This document shows, piece after piece, positions 18,312 through 28,277 of a DNA stretch of 64,000 nucleotides. The first letter of the stretch is position 1; each line of letters starts with the position of its first letter. The notes beneath the pieces were generated by a model. That model did no database searches. It saw only the letters and a program-made list of their open reading frames with translations, and was not told the DNA's origin. The position numbers and the translations under genes are program-made. Location: assembly GCA_015486375.1 (NCBI GenBank), contig WFRR01000106.1:1-64000 (forward strand), written 5' to 3'. This DNA comes from Thiotrichaceae bacterium (GTDB lineage Bacteria > Pseudomonadota > Gammaproteobacteria > Thiotrichales > Thiotrichaceae).

Positions 18312-18983
18312 ATGCACATCGAAGTCGGTGTTGTTCAAGAAGCTAAAATGTTATTAAGTTATGGCACTGCTATGGCGGCGTTTGGCTATTTGGCTAAAAA
18401 TTTATGGGACGAATTAAAAAGCGGACAAGGTTTATCGATATTGTTACGCAGTGTGATCAGTAGTGTATTAGTATTCATATTCTTTGAAGTCTTTCCACAT
18501 CATCCTATTGGGGTCTCAGAAGTCCATTTAATTTTAGGTTCTAGCCTATTTCTATTATTTGGGCTTGTCCCCGCAGGGATTGGCTTAGCGATTGGTTTAT
18601 TAGTGCAAGGCTTATTCTTTGCGCCATTTGATTTACCTAATTTCAGTATCAATGTTACGACTTTATTAGTACCATTATTTGTCATGGCAGCCTTAGCGCA
18701 ACGGTTTATTCCTAAGAATATCGCTTATAAAGACTTAGCTTACTCACAGGTTTTAAAACTTTCGGTGGCTTATCAAGGCGGCATTGTTTCTTGGGTGGCA
18801 TTTTGGGCATTGTATGGACAAGGATTCGCAAGCAGTAATCTCGTGGCAATCTCCTCATTTGCAGTTGCTTATATGAGTATTGTTTTACTTGAACCCCTTA
18901 TTGATCTTGGCGTATTAGCTACTGCTAAACTATTTTCTAACTTCAAAGATAGCAGCCTATTTACATATCGTTTATATCACTAA
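18312..18983 (+). CDS. CbiM-like energy-coupling factor transporter permease (cobalt)
   Basis: A 223-residue membrane protein of the CbiM family (PF01891). CbiM is the substrate-binding subunit of cobalt ECF transporters, using the N-terminal Met-His to ligate metal; here the protein starts MHIEVG. A second diagnostic stretch is FPHHPIGVSEVHLILGS, with further His residues, followed by AIGLLVQGLFFAPFDLP. Six or seven hydrophobic segments are visible. CbiN, CbiQ and CbiO are not adjacent. A role in cobalt supply fits the cobN gene about 18 kb away, but the link is inferred. A 13-bp stem-loop follows the gene. Confidence 0.75.
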   Translation: MHIEVGVVQEAKMLLSYGTAMAAFGYLAKNLWDELKSGQGLSILLRSVISSVLVFIFFEVFPHHPIGVSEVHLILGSSLFLLFGLVPAGIGLAIGLLVQGLFFAPFDLPNFSINVTTLLVPLFVMAALAQRFIPKNIAYKDLAYSQVLKLSVAYQGGIVSWVAFWALYGQGFASSNLVAISSFAVAYMSIVLLEPLIDLGVLATAKLFSNFKDSSLFTYRLYH

Positions 18984-19005
18984 ACGATCACTGGAATAGA
19001 ACACT

Positions 19006-19037
19006 CAAATACATACTATGTGAATAGTCTGTATTTG
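19006..19037 (+). terminator. Long hairpin downstream of the cbiM-like gene
   Basis: CAAATACA (19006-19013) pairs with TGTATTTG (19030-19037), and inside it ACTAT (19015-19019) pairs with ATAGT (19024-19028) over a GTGA loop. A single mismatch separates the two stems. The stem is AT-rich and is followed by TATTTCT. It is probably a terminator, 22 bp after the stop codon. Confidence 0.55.
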
Positions 19038-19129
19038 TATTTCTGATAATCAGTTTACCGCATAGCGCCATATCACTCGTTCTTACGGTAATGTGATCTA
19101 CAGAATTAGAATTTATAGGAAAATATGCA

Positions 19130-19516
19130 ATGAAAACCAATATTCATGCTTTGCAACATGTTTCATTAATTATTGCCAATACGCAAAAATCACTGCATTT
19201 TTATTGTGAATTGTTGCAGCTACAGCAAGATTTTAGTCGTCCAGACTTAGGCTATGAGGGTGCATGGCTATCGATTAGTGCTGAGCAACAAATACATTTA
19301 TTGAAATTACCCAACCCTGATCCTACTCAGGGTCGCCCTGAACATGGAGGACGTGATCGACATGCCGCGTTTATGGTGAATGATTTGCAGTTAATCGTTG
19401 ATCAATTAAATCATGCTAAAATTAGCTACACCTTAAGTAAATCAGGTCGTCGTGCGCTGTTTTGCCGTGATCCTGATAATAATGCCTTAGAGTTTATTCA
19501 AGTTAAGGATGTCTAA
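19130..19516 (+). CDS. VOC family (glyoxalase/bleomycin-resistance fold) protein
   Basis: A 128-residue vicinal-oxygen-chelate fold protein. The two beta-alpha-beta modules are visible: HVSLIIANTQKSLHFYCELLQL at the start and HAAFMVNDLQLIVDQLNHA in the middle. The end FCRDPDNNALEFIQV supplies the usual metal-ligand Glu. His residues in LQHVSL and RDRHAAF are the other likely ligands. The family includes glyoxalases, dioxygenases and resistance proteins, so the reaction cannot be assigned. The gene has its own ribosome-binding site (TAGGAAAAT) and a neighbour of unknown function 32 bp downstream. Confidence 0.85.
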   Translation: MKTNIHALQHVSLIIANTQKSLHFYCELLQLQQDFSRPDLGYEGAWLSISAEQQIHLLKLPNPDPTQGRPEHGGRDRHAAFMVNDLQLIVDQLNHAKISYTLSKSGRRALFCRDPDNNALEFIQVKDV

Positions 19517-19548
19517 ATTACCTTTAATTAAATCAAAGTGCTAAAACT

Positions 19549-19986
19549 ATGGATCAAAAACTTTCTCCTTATCATCAGGCTTTTTTAGGGCGCTTTAGTG
19601 GTGTTTTACGTTGGCATCAATTAGATGAGTTATGGCAAATTTTGCAAGAAGAAGGCAGTAATGATTGGTTTATTTATGCAGTAGGAGATTCACCGCCTGA
19701 AGAATCAAGCCTTTATCCTGAGTTAGAAAATTTTATTAAAGAAGTGAATACACTGTTACGACAGGATCATGATGAGTCCTATTGTGGGATTGTTTATGTG
19801 GATAATTTCACTCAACCGACTTTTATAAAAATCTTTGACCCTAATAATTTAGGGACATCCTGTAGTACGGGTTTAGCTCCTCCTTTGCCTGCATGGGTAC
19901 TGTCAAAAATACCGCCAATTGATTTACCCAGTGCAATGCCGCAAACACAGAGTCGAAAGCGTTGGTGGAAACGTTTATTTAATTAA
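19549..19986 (+). CDS. Conserved hypothetical protein
   Basis: The 145-residue soluble protein has no signal peptide or membrane helix. Visible features are an N-terminal helical part (HQAFLGRFSGVLRWHQLDEL), a central stretch GIVYVDNFTQPTFIKIFDPN, a Cys in NNLGTSCSTG and a Pro-rich segment LAPPLPAWVLSKIPP. The end is basic (RKRWWKRLFN). The pattern looks like a small conserved gammaproteobacterial family without known function. It lies between the VOC gene and a small coiled-coil gene, all on the same strand. Confidence 0.65.
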   Translation: MDQKLSPYHQAFLGRFSGVLRWHQLDELWQILQEEGSNDWFIYAVGDSPPEESSLYPELENFIKEVNTLLRQDHDESYCGIVYVDNFTQPTFIKIFDPNNLGTSCSTGLAPPLPAWVLSKIPPIDLPSAMPQTQSRKRWWKRLFN

Positions 19987-20030
19987 GACATAAACTACGT
20001 ATCAATATATTACATAACGAGGAATTGCTT

Positions 20031-20282
20031 ATGAAATCAGATGATTATAAACTTCCCAGACAGCAGCAGACATTGAGTTCATTGCTTCCTAAAGATATTA
20101 GGGAAAATATTCAAGCCGCTTTGTTAAGTTCTGAACAGCTTAAGGAGCTGAGTCCAGAGGAACGCTTTAATTATAAACAAACGCAGAAAAAGCTGGCTAA
20201 AGTGCTACGAGAATTAGGTAAAGTTGAAGCGGAGAACCGTAAACTACACAACTATCTATCTCAAGCTGAAACGCAAAATTAG
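20031..20282 (+). CDS. Small predicted coiled-coil protein
   Basis: About 83 residues, charged and helical. The second half (ERFNYKQTQKKLAKVLRELG and KVEAENRKLHNYL) has heptad spacing suggesting a short coiled coil. ATG 20031 is preferred over an in-frame TTG at 20025 because GAGGA at 20019-20023 is correctly spaced. No function is recognised. It lies 60 bp upstream of der and could share its transcript. Confidence 0.6.
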   Translation: MKSDDYKLPRQQQTLSSLLPKDIRENIQAALLSSEQLKELSPEERFNYKQTQKKLAKVLRELGKVEAENRKLHNYLSQAETQN

Positions 20283-20342
20283 GCAGTTGCACTAATTCTT
20301 GTTATTCTGTCGCCCTTATCTTCTTCATACAAAGTTTTCGCC

Positions 20343-21725
20343 ATGCGACCTGTTCTTGCTCTTGTCGGCCGACCCAATGTTGGCAAATCGACGCTATTTA
20401 ACCGCCTGACCCGCTCTCGTGATGCACTGGTGGCTAATTTTCCGGGTCTAACCCGTGATCGTAAATACGGTGCAGGTAAGCTCAGCACTAAAGATTATTT
20501 GGTTGTCGATACAGGGGGACTCAGTGGTGATAAAGAGGGTATTGATGAATATATGGCAACCCAAACATGGGCTGCCGTGGAAGAAGCGACCTTATTATTA
20601 TTTATTGTTGATGGTCACGATGGACTCACCGCTGCTGATGAACAAATTGCAACCCGTCTGCGTCAAACAGGCAAGCAAACTTATCTAATTGTTAATAAAA
20701 CGGATCGCCTTGACCCCCATCAAGCGGTTGCTGAATTTTATGCTCTAGGCTATGCGGATATATTTCCAATTGCCGCTACGCAAAATCGGGGGGTGACGAA
20801 GATGATTGAAAGTATTCTCGCGCCTTATCCTGATCGTGAAGAGGTAGAAGAGGAAAGACGACGTAACAGTGAAAAAGATGGGATTCGTTTGGCTTTTGTC
20901 GGTCGTCCTAATGTGGGAAAATCGACCTTAATTAATCGTATTTTAGGTGAAGAACGTGTGGTTGCTTTTGATGAACCAGGCACAACCCGTGACAGTATTT
21001 TTATTCCTTTTGAACGTGATGAACAAAAATATACTTTAATTGATACCGCAGGTATACGCCGCCGTAGTCGGGTCAATGAGGTGATTGAAAAATTTAGTGT
21101 GATTAAAACCTTGCAAGCGATTGAAGATTCACATGTTGTTATCATGGTTTTAGACGCTCATGAAAATATCGCGGATCAAGATGCACATTTACTCGGTTTA
21201 GTTTTAGATGCAGGGCGTGCTTTAGTGCTAGCCATTAATAAATGGGATGGTTTAGATAATTATGATCGAGATATTATTAAAAACCAATTAGAAATAAAAC
21301 TACCCTTTCTAGATTTTGCAGAACGGCATTTTATTTCTGCTTTACATGGTTCAGGGGTCGGTAATTTATTTGCTTCTGTTCAAGCTGCCCACCGTTCTTC
21401 TATGCTTAAGGTCACCACTTCACGTTTAACCCGTATTTTAGAAACAGCGACAGCGACACACCAACCGCCTTTAGTTAAAGGTCGTCGCATTAAATTACGT
21501 TATGCCCATCAAGGGGGGAGTAACCCCTTTGTATTAATTATTCATGGCAATCAAACTAAACGTATTCCGACCTCATATAAACGCTATTTAATGAATTATT
21601 TCAGAAAAACATTGAAATTAGTCGGCACACAAATTCGGATTGAATTTAAGTCGGGAGACAATCCTTTTAAAAATAAAAAGAATGTTCCCGAATGGTTGCA
21701 AAGAAAGCGTAAGAAAAGAGCTTAA
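20343..21725 (+). CDS. der: Ribosome biogenesis GTPase Der (EngA)
   Basis: Der is an essential tandem GTPase needed for 50S subunit maturation. Both G domains are intact: GRPNVGKST near residue 8 and again near 185, switch motifs (LTRDR; GTTRDS), DTGG and DTAG, then NKTD and NKWD. The C-terminal KH-like domain ends in NPFKNKKNVPEWLQRKRKK. The 460-residue length is typical. It is convergent with corC, with 19 bp between them. Confidence 0.98.
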   Translation: MRPVLALVGRPNVGKSTLFNRLTRSRDALVANFPGLTRDRKYGAGKLSTKDYLVVDTGGLSGDKEGIDEYMATQTWAAVEEATLLLFIVDGHDGLTAADEQIATRLRQTGKQTYLIVNKTDRLDPHQAVAEFYALGYADIFPIAATQNRGVTKMIESILAPYPDREEVEEERRRNSEKDGIRLAFVGRPNVGKSTLINRILGEERVVAFDEPGTTRDSIFIPFERDEQKYTLIDTAGIRRRSRVNEVIEKFSVIKTLQAIEDSHVVIMVLDAHENIADQDAHLLGLVLDAGRALVLAINKWDGLDNYDRDIIKNQLEIKLPFLDFAERHFISALHGSGVGNLFASVQAAHRSSMLKVTTSRLTRILETATATHQPPLVKGRRIKLRYAHQGGSNPFVLIIHGNQTKRIPTSYKRYLMNYFRKTLKLVGTQIRIEFKSGDNPFKNKKNVPEWLQRKRKKRA

Positions 21726-21744
21726 GATTTGCTATTGAAAATTG

Positions 21745-22611
21745 TTAGGTTTGCAAGAGTTGTGTTTCGGTATGATCAATAAATAAATCCATTGATAAAA
21801 TACGTCGTCCATCGCTGCGGGTGATTTGAAATAAGAATTGCCCAAAACGCAATTCTTGCCCTTGCTTTGGGATTTTTCCAAGACGGCTCATGACAATTCC
21901 CCCAATGGTATCGAATTTGTCAAAGCTGATGTGGGTATTAAACGACTGGTTAAACTCCCGAATCGGTGTCAGTGCATCCAAGCTATAGTGTTGTTCACTA
22001 TGTTGTTTGATATTGATTTTATTATCAACAATATCATGCTCATCATCAATATCACCGACAATTTGCTCTAGCACATCTTCAATGGTTACAATACCTGATA
22101 CTGAAGAATATTCGTTAATCACAATCGCCATGTGCTTACGTGTATTTCTAAAATCAGTCAGTAAACTCTGTAGATGTTTACTTTCGGGAATCACATTGGC
22201 GGAAAAAAGAATATCATCAATATCAAATTCTTTTTCTCTGCCCATATAATTTAATAAATCTTTGGTTAATAAAATGCCATCAAAATCATCTTGGTCTTCA
22301 TTGTAGACAGGATAACGGGAATGACGACTTTTCATTACTTCGGATACTAATTCTTGAAAATTTGCCCCACGATGTAAAAATTTGATATGTGAACGAGGAA
22401 TCATCACATCTCTTGCTTCTAACTGTTCAATACGCAACACACCTTCAATCATTCCTAAGGAATCATTTTCAAGTAGCCCCTTTGCTTGCGCTTGATGCAA
22501 TTCATTAATTAGTTCTTGACGGTTATCGATACATAAACTGAAATGTTTCTTTAACCAACGTTGCCACCACGGTCGTGGTGGTTTTTCTGCTTTCGCTGCT
22601 TTAGGTTTCAT
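21745..22611 (-). CDS. corC: CorC/YbeX-type CBS domain protein
   Basis: Soluble HlyC/CorC family protein of 288 residues. A basic N-terminus leads to two CBS domains (ARDVMIPRSHIKFL; HMAIVINEYSSVSGIVTIED, whose ending VEDVLEQIVGDIDDEHD is typical) and a C-terminal transporter-associated domain (YSLDALTPIREFNQSF ... GQFLFQITRSDGRRILSM). It was first linked to magnesium/cobalt efflux in enterics; recent work on the ybeX neighbourhood points to ribosome metabolism. It is the last gene of the phoH-ybeY-corC operon seen in many gammaproteobacteria. The downstream lnt gene of E. coli is absent here. Confidence 0.92.
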   Translation of the reverse strand: MKPKAAKAEKPPRPWWQRWLKKHFSLCIDNRQELINELHQAQAKGLLENDSLGMIEGVLRIEQLEARDVMIPRSHIKFLHRGANFQELVSEVMKSRHSRYPVYNEDQDDFDGILLTKDLLNYMGREKEFDIDDILFSANVIPESKHLQSLLTDFRNTRKHMAIVINEYSSVSGIVTIEDVLEQIVGDIDDEHDIVDNKINIKQHSEQHYSLDALTPIREFNQSFNTHISFDKFDTIGGIVMSRLGKIPKQGQELRFGQFLFQITRSDGRRILSMDLFIDHTETQLLQT

Positions 22612-22694
22612 TATCTCCTATCATTTTCCACTATTAAGTTGACATTTATTTTACGCCATTCTAGCTGATTGATAAATTAATAATGCTTTAAATA

Positions 22695-23216
22695 TTAATG
22701 ATAGGGGTTTGTAAAACCAAGTTTTTCTAAAATTTCAATTTCTAAGGCTTCCATAATTTCTGCTTCAGCATCAGAAATATGATCAAAACCTTGTAAATGC
22801 AGCACACCATGAACCAATAAATGTACCCAGTGTTGTAGTAAAGTTTTATTCTGTTGCTGAGCTTCTTGTTTAAGTACCGATTCACAAATAACTAAATCAC
22901 CTAAGTGAGAAAATTCAGCCATATCCAGAGTGTCGATTAACTCAACGGGAGGAGCGTCAAAGGGGAAGGATAAAATATTGGTCGCATAGGCTTTGCCGCG
23001 ATAATCTTGATTTAATTGCAAAGCTTCAACTGGGTTCACGACACGAACTACTAAGCTTTTCACTACTTGATCTTGATGATCAGTATCACAATTTTGCATC
23101 GCTGCATTAGCCCATTGTGAAAGTTGTACTAATGAAGGCAAATTTTGATAATCATAGGGATTTTGTAGTTCAACGTCTAAACTATTAGCAGAAGAAGTCA
23201 CACAGTCTATCGTCAT
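22695..23216 (-). CDS. ybeY: Endoribonuclease YbeY
   Basis: YbeY is a zinc-dependent endoribonuclease for 16S rRNA 3'-end maturation and ribosome quality control. The zinc motif HGVLHLQGFDH provides the three His ligands near the C-terminus. NQDYRGKAYATNILSFPFD is the other family block. Length (173) is normal. Its ATG overlaps the phoH stop by 4 bp, indicating translational coupling. Confidence 0.96.
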   Translation of the reverse strand: MTIDCVTSSANSLDVELQNPYDYQNLPSLVQLSQWANAAMQNCDTDHQDQVVKSLVVRVVNPVEALQLNQDYRGKAYATNILSFPFDAPPVELIDTLDMAEFSHLGDLVICESVLKQEAQQQNKTLLQHWVHLLVHGVLHLQGFDHISDAEAEIMEALEIEILEKLGFTNPYH

Positions 23217-24202
23217 GATGACGATTCCTGTGCTTCATAAGCTTCCACAATACGTTGTACCAGCTTATGTCGAACCACATCTTTAGCCGAAAAATGGGCA
23301 AAACTGACCCCTTTTACTTTTTCTAAAATAGGTGTGACATGCTTTAAGCCTGAGCGTTGATGACTAGCTAAATCGATTTGAGTAATATCACCTGTAACCA
23401 CCGCAGTTGAGCCAAAGCCTAAACGGGTTAAAAACATTTTCATTTGTTCAGGTGTTGTATTTTGAGCTTCATCCAAAATAATAAAGGCATCGTTTAAAGT
23501 ACGTCCACGCATATAAGCTAAGGGTGCAACTTCAATAACATTACGTTCGAGTAACTTCGTCACTTTATCAAAACCCAACATTTCATAGAGAGCGTCGTAC
23601 ATAGGGCGTAAGTACGGATCAACCTTTTGGGCTAAATCACCGGGCAAAAAACCGAGCTTTTCCCCTGCTTCAACGGCAGGACGGACTAAAACAATTCGTC
23701 GAACCCGATCTTTTTCTAACGCTTCAACCGCACAAGCCACTGCAAGATAAGTTTTACCTGTTCCCGCAGGGCCAATACCAAAGCTTAAATCACAACGTCG
23801 AATGTTCTCAATATAGTCCTGCTGTATAATACCTCGGGCTTTAATTAAGCCACGTTTAGTACGAATACTTGCACTGAGTTCTTTTTCTATACGGGCAGCT
23901 TTCTGGTTTAAATGTTGCTCGCCAAGTGAGCGTAAAAATAAATGTAAGCTTTCAGGGGTAAGCACATCATTTTTGGTCTCATCATAGAGTTCAATCAAAA
24001 TATTCTGTGCATATTGCACATCTTCAGGATTACCAATTAAATTAAATTGATGTCCACGATTTTGAATATCGACGCTTAAGTGTGTTTCAAGTAAACGAAG
24101 GTGTTGGTCAAATTGACCACAAAGATTTTGTAATCGTTCATTATCATCAGGTGTGATGCTGAAACGAATACTGCGTTTATTATTCGCGATTTCGGTGTTC
24201 AA
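23213..24202 (-). CDS. ybeZ: PhoH-like ATPase (YbeZ)
   Basis: PhoH-family P-loop ATPase of 329 residues that partners YbeY. The N-terminus has a KH-like part. The ATPase core has Walker A GPAGTGKTYLA, the family signature VRPAVEAGEKLGFLPGDL, Walker B AFIILDEAQNTTPEQMKMFL and TGDITQIDL. The start is TTG at 24202, with AGGAG about 12 nt upstream and no better ATG. The E. coli order miaB-ybeZ-ybeY-ybeX is kept except that miaB is missing; leuD lies upstream. Confidence 0.95.
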   Translation of the reverse strand: MNTEIANNKRSIRFSITPDDNERLQNLCGQFDQHLRLLETHLSVDIQNRGHQFNLIGNPEDVQYAQNILIELYDETKNDVLTPESLHLFLRSLGEQHLNQKAARIEKELSASIRTKRGLIKARGIIQQDYIENIRRCDLSFGIGPAGTGKTYLAVACAVEALEKDRVRRIVLVRPAVEAGEKLGFLPGDLAQKVDPYLRPMYDALYEMLGFDKVTKLLERNVIEVAPLAYMRGRTLNDAFIILDEAQNTTPEQMKMFLTRLGFGSTAVVTGDITQIDLASHQRSGLKHVTPILEKVKGVSFAHFSAKDVVRHKLVQRIVEAYEAQESSS

Positions 24203-24267
24203 AGAAAAAGTTGACTCCTACAAATTTTTTAGCGCACTTATATTTAATCTATGCACTTTAACTATTA

Positions 24268-24909
24268 TTATGATGCAAATAACCACGGTGCAGCCTTTTT
24301 TCTGTTTGCTTCATAAGCACGAATAGCGTCTGTATGGCGTAAACTTAAACCAATATCGTCTAGACCATTAAGCAAACAGTATTTACGAAATTTATCAACC
24401 TCGAATTGATATGACTCACCTGATGGGGTTTTTAATTGCTGTTGCTGCAAATCAATGACTAAATCATAGTGATCCGTTGCAGATAATTCGGTAAAAATAG
24501 TATCAATGACACTAGCAGGAAGTACAATCGGTAGTAAACCGTTCTTAAAGCTGTTATTAAAGAAAATATCAGCAAAGCTAGGAGCAATAATTGCACGAAT
24601 ACCATAATCTGTTAATGCCCATACCGCATGTTCTCGTGAAGAACCGCAACCAAAGTTTTCTCGAGCTAATAGAATTGAACTTTCGCTATAACGGGGATTA
24701 TTTAAAATAAAGTCAGGATTGATACGTCGCTTGGAGTGATCCATATCAGGTTCACCCGCGTCCAAATAACGCCAATCATCAAATAAATTAACGCCAAAGC
24801 CTGTACGTTTTACAGACTTTAGGTATTGCTTGGGGATAATTGCATCGGTATCAATATTAGGACGATCCATCGGAATCACACTACCTTGATGCGTTGTAAA
24901 TTTATCCAT
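24268..24909 (-). CDS. leuD: 3-isopropylmalate dehydratase small subunit
   Basis: LeuD forms the swivelling domain of isopropylmalate isomerase in leucine synthesis. Signatures: [20 protein letters not shown] at the start, then [20 protein letters not shown], the substrate-binding motif. The 213 residues match the usual length. It follows leuC by 25 bp. No leuB or leuA is in the window, so the leucine genes are split from the usual leuCDB order. Confidence 0.97.
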   Translation of the reverse strand: MDKFTTHQGSVIPMDRPNIDTDAIIPKQYLKSVKRTGFGVNLFDDWRYLDAGEPDMDHSKRRINPDFILNNPRYSESSILLARENFGCGSSREHAVWALTDYGIRAIIAPSFADIFFNNSFKNGLLPIVLPASVIDTIFTELSATDHYDLVIDLQQQQLKTPSGESYQFEVDKFRKYCLLNGLDDIGLSLRHTDAIRAYEANRKKAAPWLFAS

Positions 24910-24934
24910 AATAATTTCCTTTTAAGCAGAGTGT

Positions 24935-26338
24935 TTATGATTCGTGTAGATCAGTAAAATGACCCGAGATAGCTGCCGCTGCTGCCATTGCTGGACTAAC
25001 GAGATGAGTGCGTCCGCCTTGACCTTGCCGTCCTTCAAAGTTTCGATTTGAAGTGGAAGCACAACGCTCGCCTGCTTCTAGACGATCTGCATTCATGGCC
25101 AAACACATAGAACAACCTGGTTCACGCCACTCAAAACCAGCTTGTGTAAATATTTTATCTAAACCTTCTGCTTCTGCTTGTCTTTTAACCAAGCCTGACC
25201 CCGGTACAACCATGGCTAATTTAATATTGTCAGCGATGTGATGATCTTTGGCAATGGCTGCAGCAGCCCGTAAATCTTCAATGCGTGAGTTGGTGCAAGA
25301 GCCAATAAAGATTTTATCTACTTGAATGGCTTCAATCGGCATATCTGCTTCTAAGCCCATATAGTCTAAAGCTGCTTGAATGGCTTGGGATTTAACAGGG
25401 TCGCTATAATTTTGGGGATTAGGAACATTGGCATTAATGGGCAAAACCATTTCAGGCGATGTGCCCCATGTAACCTGAGGTTTAATATCTGCTGCCTTTA
25501 AGCAAATAGTTTTATCAAATACGGCATTATCATCTGACTTTAATTCTGACCACGCCTGTACTGCTTGCTGCCAATGCTCAGCTTTCGGTGCAAAAGGACG
25601 GTCTTTAATATACTCGATAGTTTTATCATCAACGGCAATCATGCCTGCCCGTGCGCCTGCTTCAATGGCCATATTACATACCGTCATGCGTCCTTCAATG
25701 GACAAGTCTTCAATGGCTTCACCAGCAAATTCAAGTGCGTAACCTGTGCCACCTGCTGTGCCGATCTCACCAATAATAGCTAAAACAATATCTTTACCTG
25801 TGACACCTGCTGCAACCTGTCCTTCGACCTGAATTAACATGTTTTTCATTTTCTTCTGGATCAAACATTGTGTTGCCATGACATGCTCAACTTCTGAAGT
25901 ACCAATACCATGTGCGAGTGCGGCAAATGCCCCGTGAGTTGAAGTATGAGAATCGCCACATACCACGGTCATCCCCGGTAGTGTTGCGCCTTGCTCTGGT
26001 CCAATGACATGTACGATGCCTTGGCGAGGATCACCCATTTTAAATTCGGTAATGCCAAATTCTTCACAATTGTTATCAAGGGTATCCAGTTGAATTTTTG
26101 CAACAGGGTCAGTAATGCCTTTCTCTAAGCCTGTTGTCGGGACGTTGTGGTCAGCAACTGCAAGAATAGAATCGACTCGCCACAAATTTCGTTTTGCTAA
26201 ACGGAGTCCTTCAAATGCCTGTGGAGAAGTTACCTCATGTACAAGGTGTCTATCTATGTACAATAAACATGTACCATCGTCTTCCTGACGTATGACGTGA
26301 GCATCCCAGACCTTATCATAAAGTGTTTTGCCGACCAT
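24935..26338 (-). CDS. leuC: 3-isopropylmalate dehydratase large subunit
   Basis: Aconitase-family iron-sulfur enzyme that isomerises 2- to 3-isopropylmalate. The 467-residue protein shows [20 protein letters not shown], the cluster-ligand Cys in [17 protein letters not shown], and the Cys pair in [11 protein letters not shown]. The start [16 protein letters not shown] is canonical. An 8-bp inverted repeat with a 31-nt loop lies in the 101 bp upstream. No leader peptide with leucine codons was seen there. Confidence 0.98.
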   Translation of the reverse strand: MVGKTLYDKVWDAHVIRQEDDGTCLLYIDRHLVHEVTSPQAFEGLRLAKRNLWRVDSILAVADHNVPTTGLEKGITDPVAKIQLDTLDNNCEEFGITEFKMGDPRQGIVHVIGPEQGATLPGMTVVCGDSHTSTHGAFAALAHGIGTSEVEHVMATQCLIQKKMKNMLIQVEGQVAAGVTGKDIVLAIIGEIGTAGGTGYALEFAGEAIEDLSIEGRMTVCNMAIEAGARAGMIAVDDKTIEYIKDRPFAPKAEHWQQAVQAWSELKSDDNAVFDKTICLKAADIKPQVTWGTSPEMVLPINANVPNPQNYSDPVKSQAIQAALDYMGLEADMPIEAIQVDKIFIGSCTNSRIEDLRAAAAIAKDHHIADNIKLAMVVPGSGLVKRQAEAEGLDKIFTQAGFEWREPGCSMCLAMNADRLEAGERCASTSNRNFEGRQGQGGRTHLVSPAMAAAAAISGHFTDLHES

Positions 26339-26374
26339 AATTCACCCAATATCTGTTTAATCAAGGGGAAGGTA

Positions 26375-26421
26375 TGCTACGCCATGTGATAACAATCGGC
26401 AAATACTTCTGAAGCGTAGCA
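26375..26421. repeat. Inverted repeat between the amidase gene and leuC
   Basis: TGCTACGC (26375-26382) is complementary to GCGTAGCA (26414-26421) across a 31-nt loop. It is downstream of the amidase gene and upstream of leuC on the minus strand. It could terminate the former or structure the leader of the latter. Confidence 0.4.
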
Positions 26422-26439
26422 ATTAATCGCACCCATATT

Positions 26440-27879
26440 TTAGAAATTAGGAATTTTTAGGCGTTGTCCTGAACGAATTGTTGTATCTTGTAAGTCATTA
26501 GCATTTTTAAGTTGCGATAAGGTTACTTTGTGTTTTCTGACAATACTCATTAGTGTATCCCCTTTACGCACCGTATATCGCTGATAAGATTTAGGACTCA
26601 CTTTTGATTTCGGCTTTGTTTTTGATTTAGATTTCACTTGGTAACGCGCTTTAGGAATATAGCGTTTGTAATAACTATTAACGCCCTTAAAAATTGCACT
26701 GGCTAACTTCGCTTGATAAGCCGTTTGACTGAGCTGCATTTCCTCTTTGGGATTACTAATATAAGCCGTTTCAACCAACATAGAAGGAATCTCAAGCGAT
26801 TTTAGAACAACAAAAGCGGCACTTTCCACTCGACCTCGATGTAAGTTATTGATCGTGCTAAGTTCTTTAAGCACGTTTTTAGCTAATGATAAGCTACGAT
26901 TCAAGGTTGAAGAGCGGGTTAAATCTAATAACACGGTTTTTAACATGCGATTACGACCACTAAAATTAATATCACCTAACTTTTTAGCTTGTGCTGCATT
27001 TTCACGCGCAGCAATAAAACGGGCTGCTTGGCTAGATGCCCCGCGACGGGATAGCACATATACGGATGAACCTGACATGCTGCGGCGTACATTGGCATTG
27101 GCATGTACAGAAATAAACAAATCTGCACGATGACGACTAGCAATTCGGACCCGTTCCTGTAAAGGAATAAATGTATCGCTGGAACGCGTCATTATGGCTC
27201 GCATACCTTTATGTTTATTAATTTTATCGCGTAAGCGTTTAGCAATTTGTAGTACGACATCTTTTTCATTATTTCCATACAGACCAATTGCCCCCGGATC
27301 TTTACCTCCGTGTCCCGGATCAATTGCTACGGTAAATATTTTTTTATTAGAAGGTTTTGACTTTGATTTAGCCCGATTGGGTTTAACGACTTTTTTCCCC
27401 GTCTTTTTCTTGGCATATTTTAATTTTTTCCCGATACTGGTATGACTTAAGATGAGTTCGACTTGAGTGCCTTTTTTACTTTTCTTTAAACGAGACAGTA
27501 AGCCAACCGTGGTATGCATATCCAATACAACCCGTAAACTATGATCATCACCAATGGAATAGCGAATCCCTTGAATCGGAGCATTACCCTCTGTTGAGGT
27601 AAATTTAAATACCCGCTTTGCTGCTAAGGTGTTTTTAAAATCAATCACCACTCGATGCGGTTTTTTTAATGCAAAAGCTTTATATTTAACCTGTTTTGAC
27701 ACATTGAAGGAAACTCGCAATTTGCCAGAGCTTTGCTTTATCTGTAAGGATTCTATCCGCGCGGAATCAGCAGCTGATAATTGCCCACTCAATAGTAGCA
27801 AAGCCAATATTGTCATTGTTTGCATCAATAGGCTGGAGGTGTAGTCACTTAACTTTTTCTTATCTATAAACATCGTCAT
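26440..27879 (-). CDS. N-acetylmuramoyl-L-alanine amidase, AmiB/AmiC type with LysM
   Basis: Periplasmic zinc amidase that splits septal peptidoglycan. The 479 residues show a signal peptide (hydrophobic run MTILALLLLSG, then QLSAADS) and an AMIN domain (about 40-150). A Lys/Ser-rich linker leads to the Amidase_3 domain (AIDPGHGGKDPGAIG with zinc His; ADLFISVHANA; IPSMLVETAYISNPKEE with catalytic Glu). A C-terminal LysM repeat (YTVRKGDTLMSIVRKHKV) follows. AMIN-amidase-LysM is the AmiB layout. The gene is downstream of tsaE, as amiB is in E. coli, but 398 bp separate them. Confidence 0.93.
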   Translation of the reverse strand: MTMFIDKKKLSDYTSSLLMQTMTILALLLLSGQLSAADSARIESLQIKQSSGKLRVSFNVSKQVKYKAFALKKPHRVVIDFKNTLAAKRVFKFTSTEGNAPIQGIRYSIGDDHSLRVVLDMHTTVGLLSRLKKSKKGTQVELILSHTSIGKKLKYAKKKTGKKVVKPNRAKSKSKPSNKKIFTVAIDPGHGGKDPGAIGLYGNNEKDVVLQIAKRLRDKINKHKGMRAIMTRSSDTFIPLQERVRIASRHRADLFISVHANANVRRSMSGSSVYVLSRRGASSQAARFIAARENAAQAKKLGDINFSGRNRMLKTVLLDLTRSSTLNRSLSLAKNVLKELSTINNLHRGRVESAAFVVLKSLEIPSMLVETAYISNPKEEMQLSQTAYQAKLASAIFKGVNSYYKRYIPKARYQVKSKSKTKPKSKVSPKSYQRYTVRKGDTLMSIVRKHKVTLSQLKNANDLQDTTIRSGQRLKIPNF

Positions 27880-28277
27880 TTCTTAAGGGCATAATGTTAA
27901 TAATAGGAATAACGTCTATCTGCAATTTTAGAGGACAAGCATTGAGTAAATTACAACAGACTCCTATCACAAAAGTGATGTTGAGGAGTAGAGTAGTAAA
28001 GTACAGCCGTTATTCTTTTTCAAGTGATTTTTAAACTAAAACGATAGTCAGAATGGTACGTTGATAGTCAAACAGTTGATTCAACTACTAATAAGTGTAT
28101 TTGATGTTTTATATAGCACATCATTATATCTTGCTAACGTTTAGCTCTAATCACAGAGTAGGCCTATTTATGCTAGAAAAATTCAAAATTATTTCGATAA
28201 TTTTTCTGACTCAAATAGATGAAAATTATTGCTTAAATTTATTTTTGTTTTTTTAAAGCGTAAATTTCAACAAATTT
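27880..28277. other. 398-bp gap between tsaE and the amidase gene
   Basis: AT-rich and without a credible gene on either strand. No strong palindrome or RNA element was recognised. In E. coli these two genes are nearly adjacent, so the amidase gene here probably has its own promoter in this gap. Confidence 0.6.
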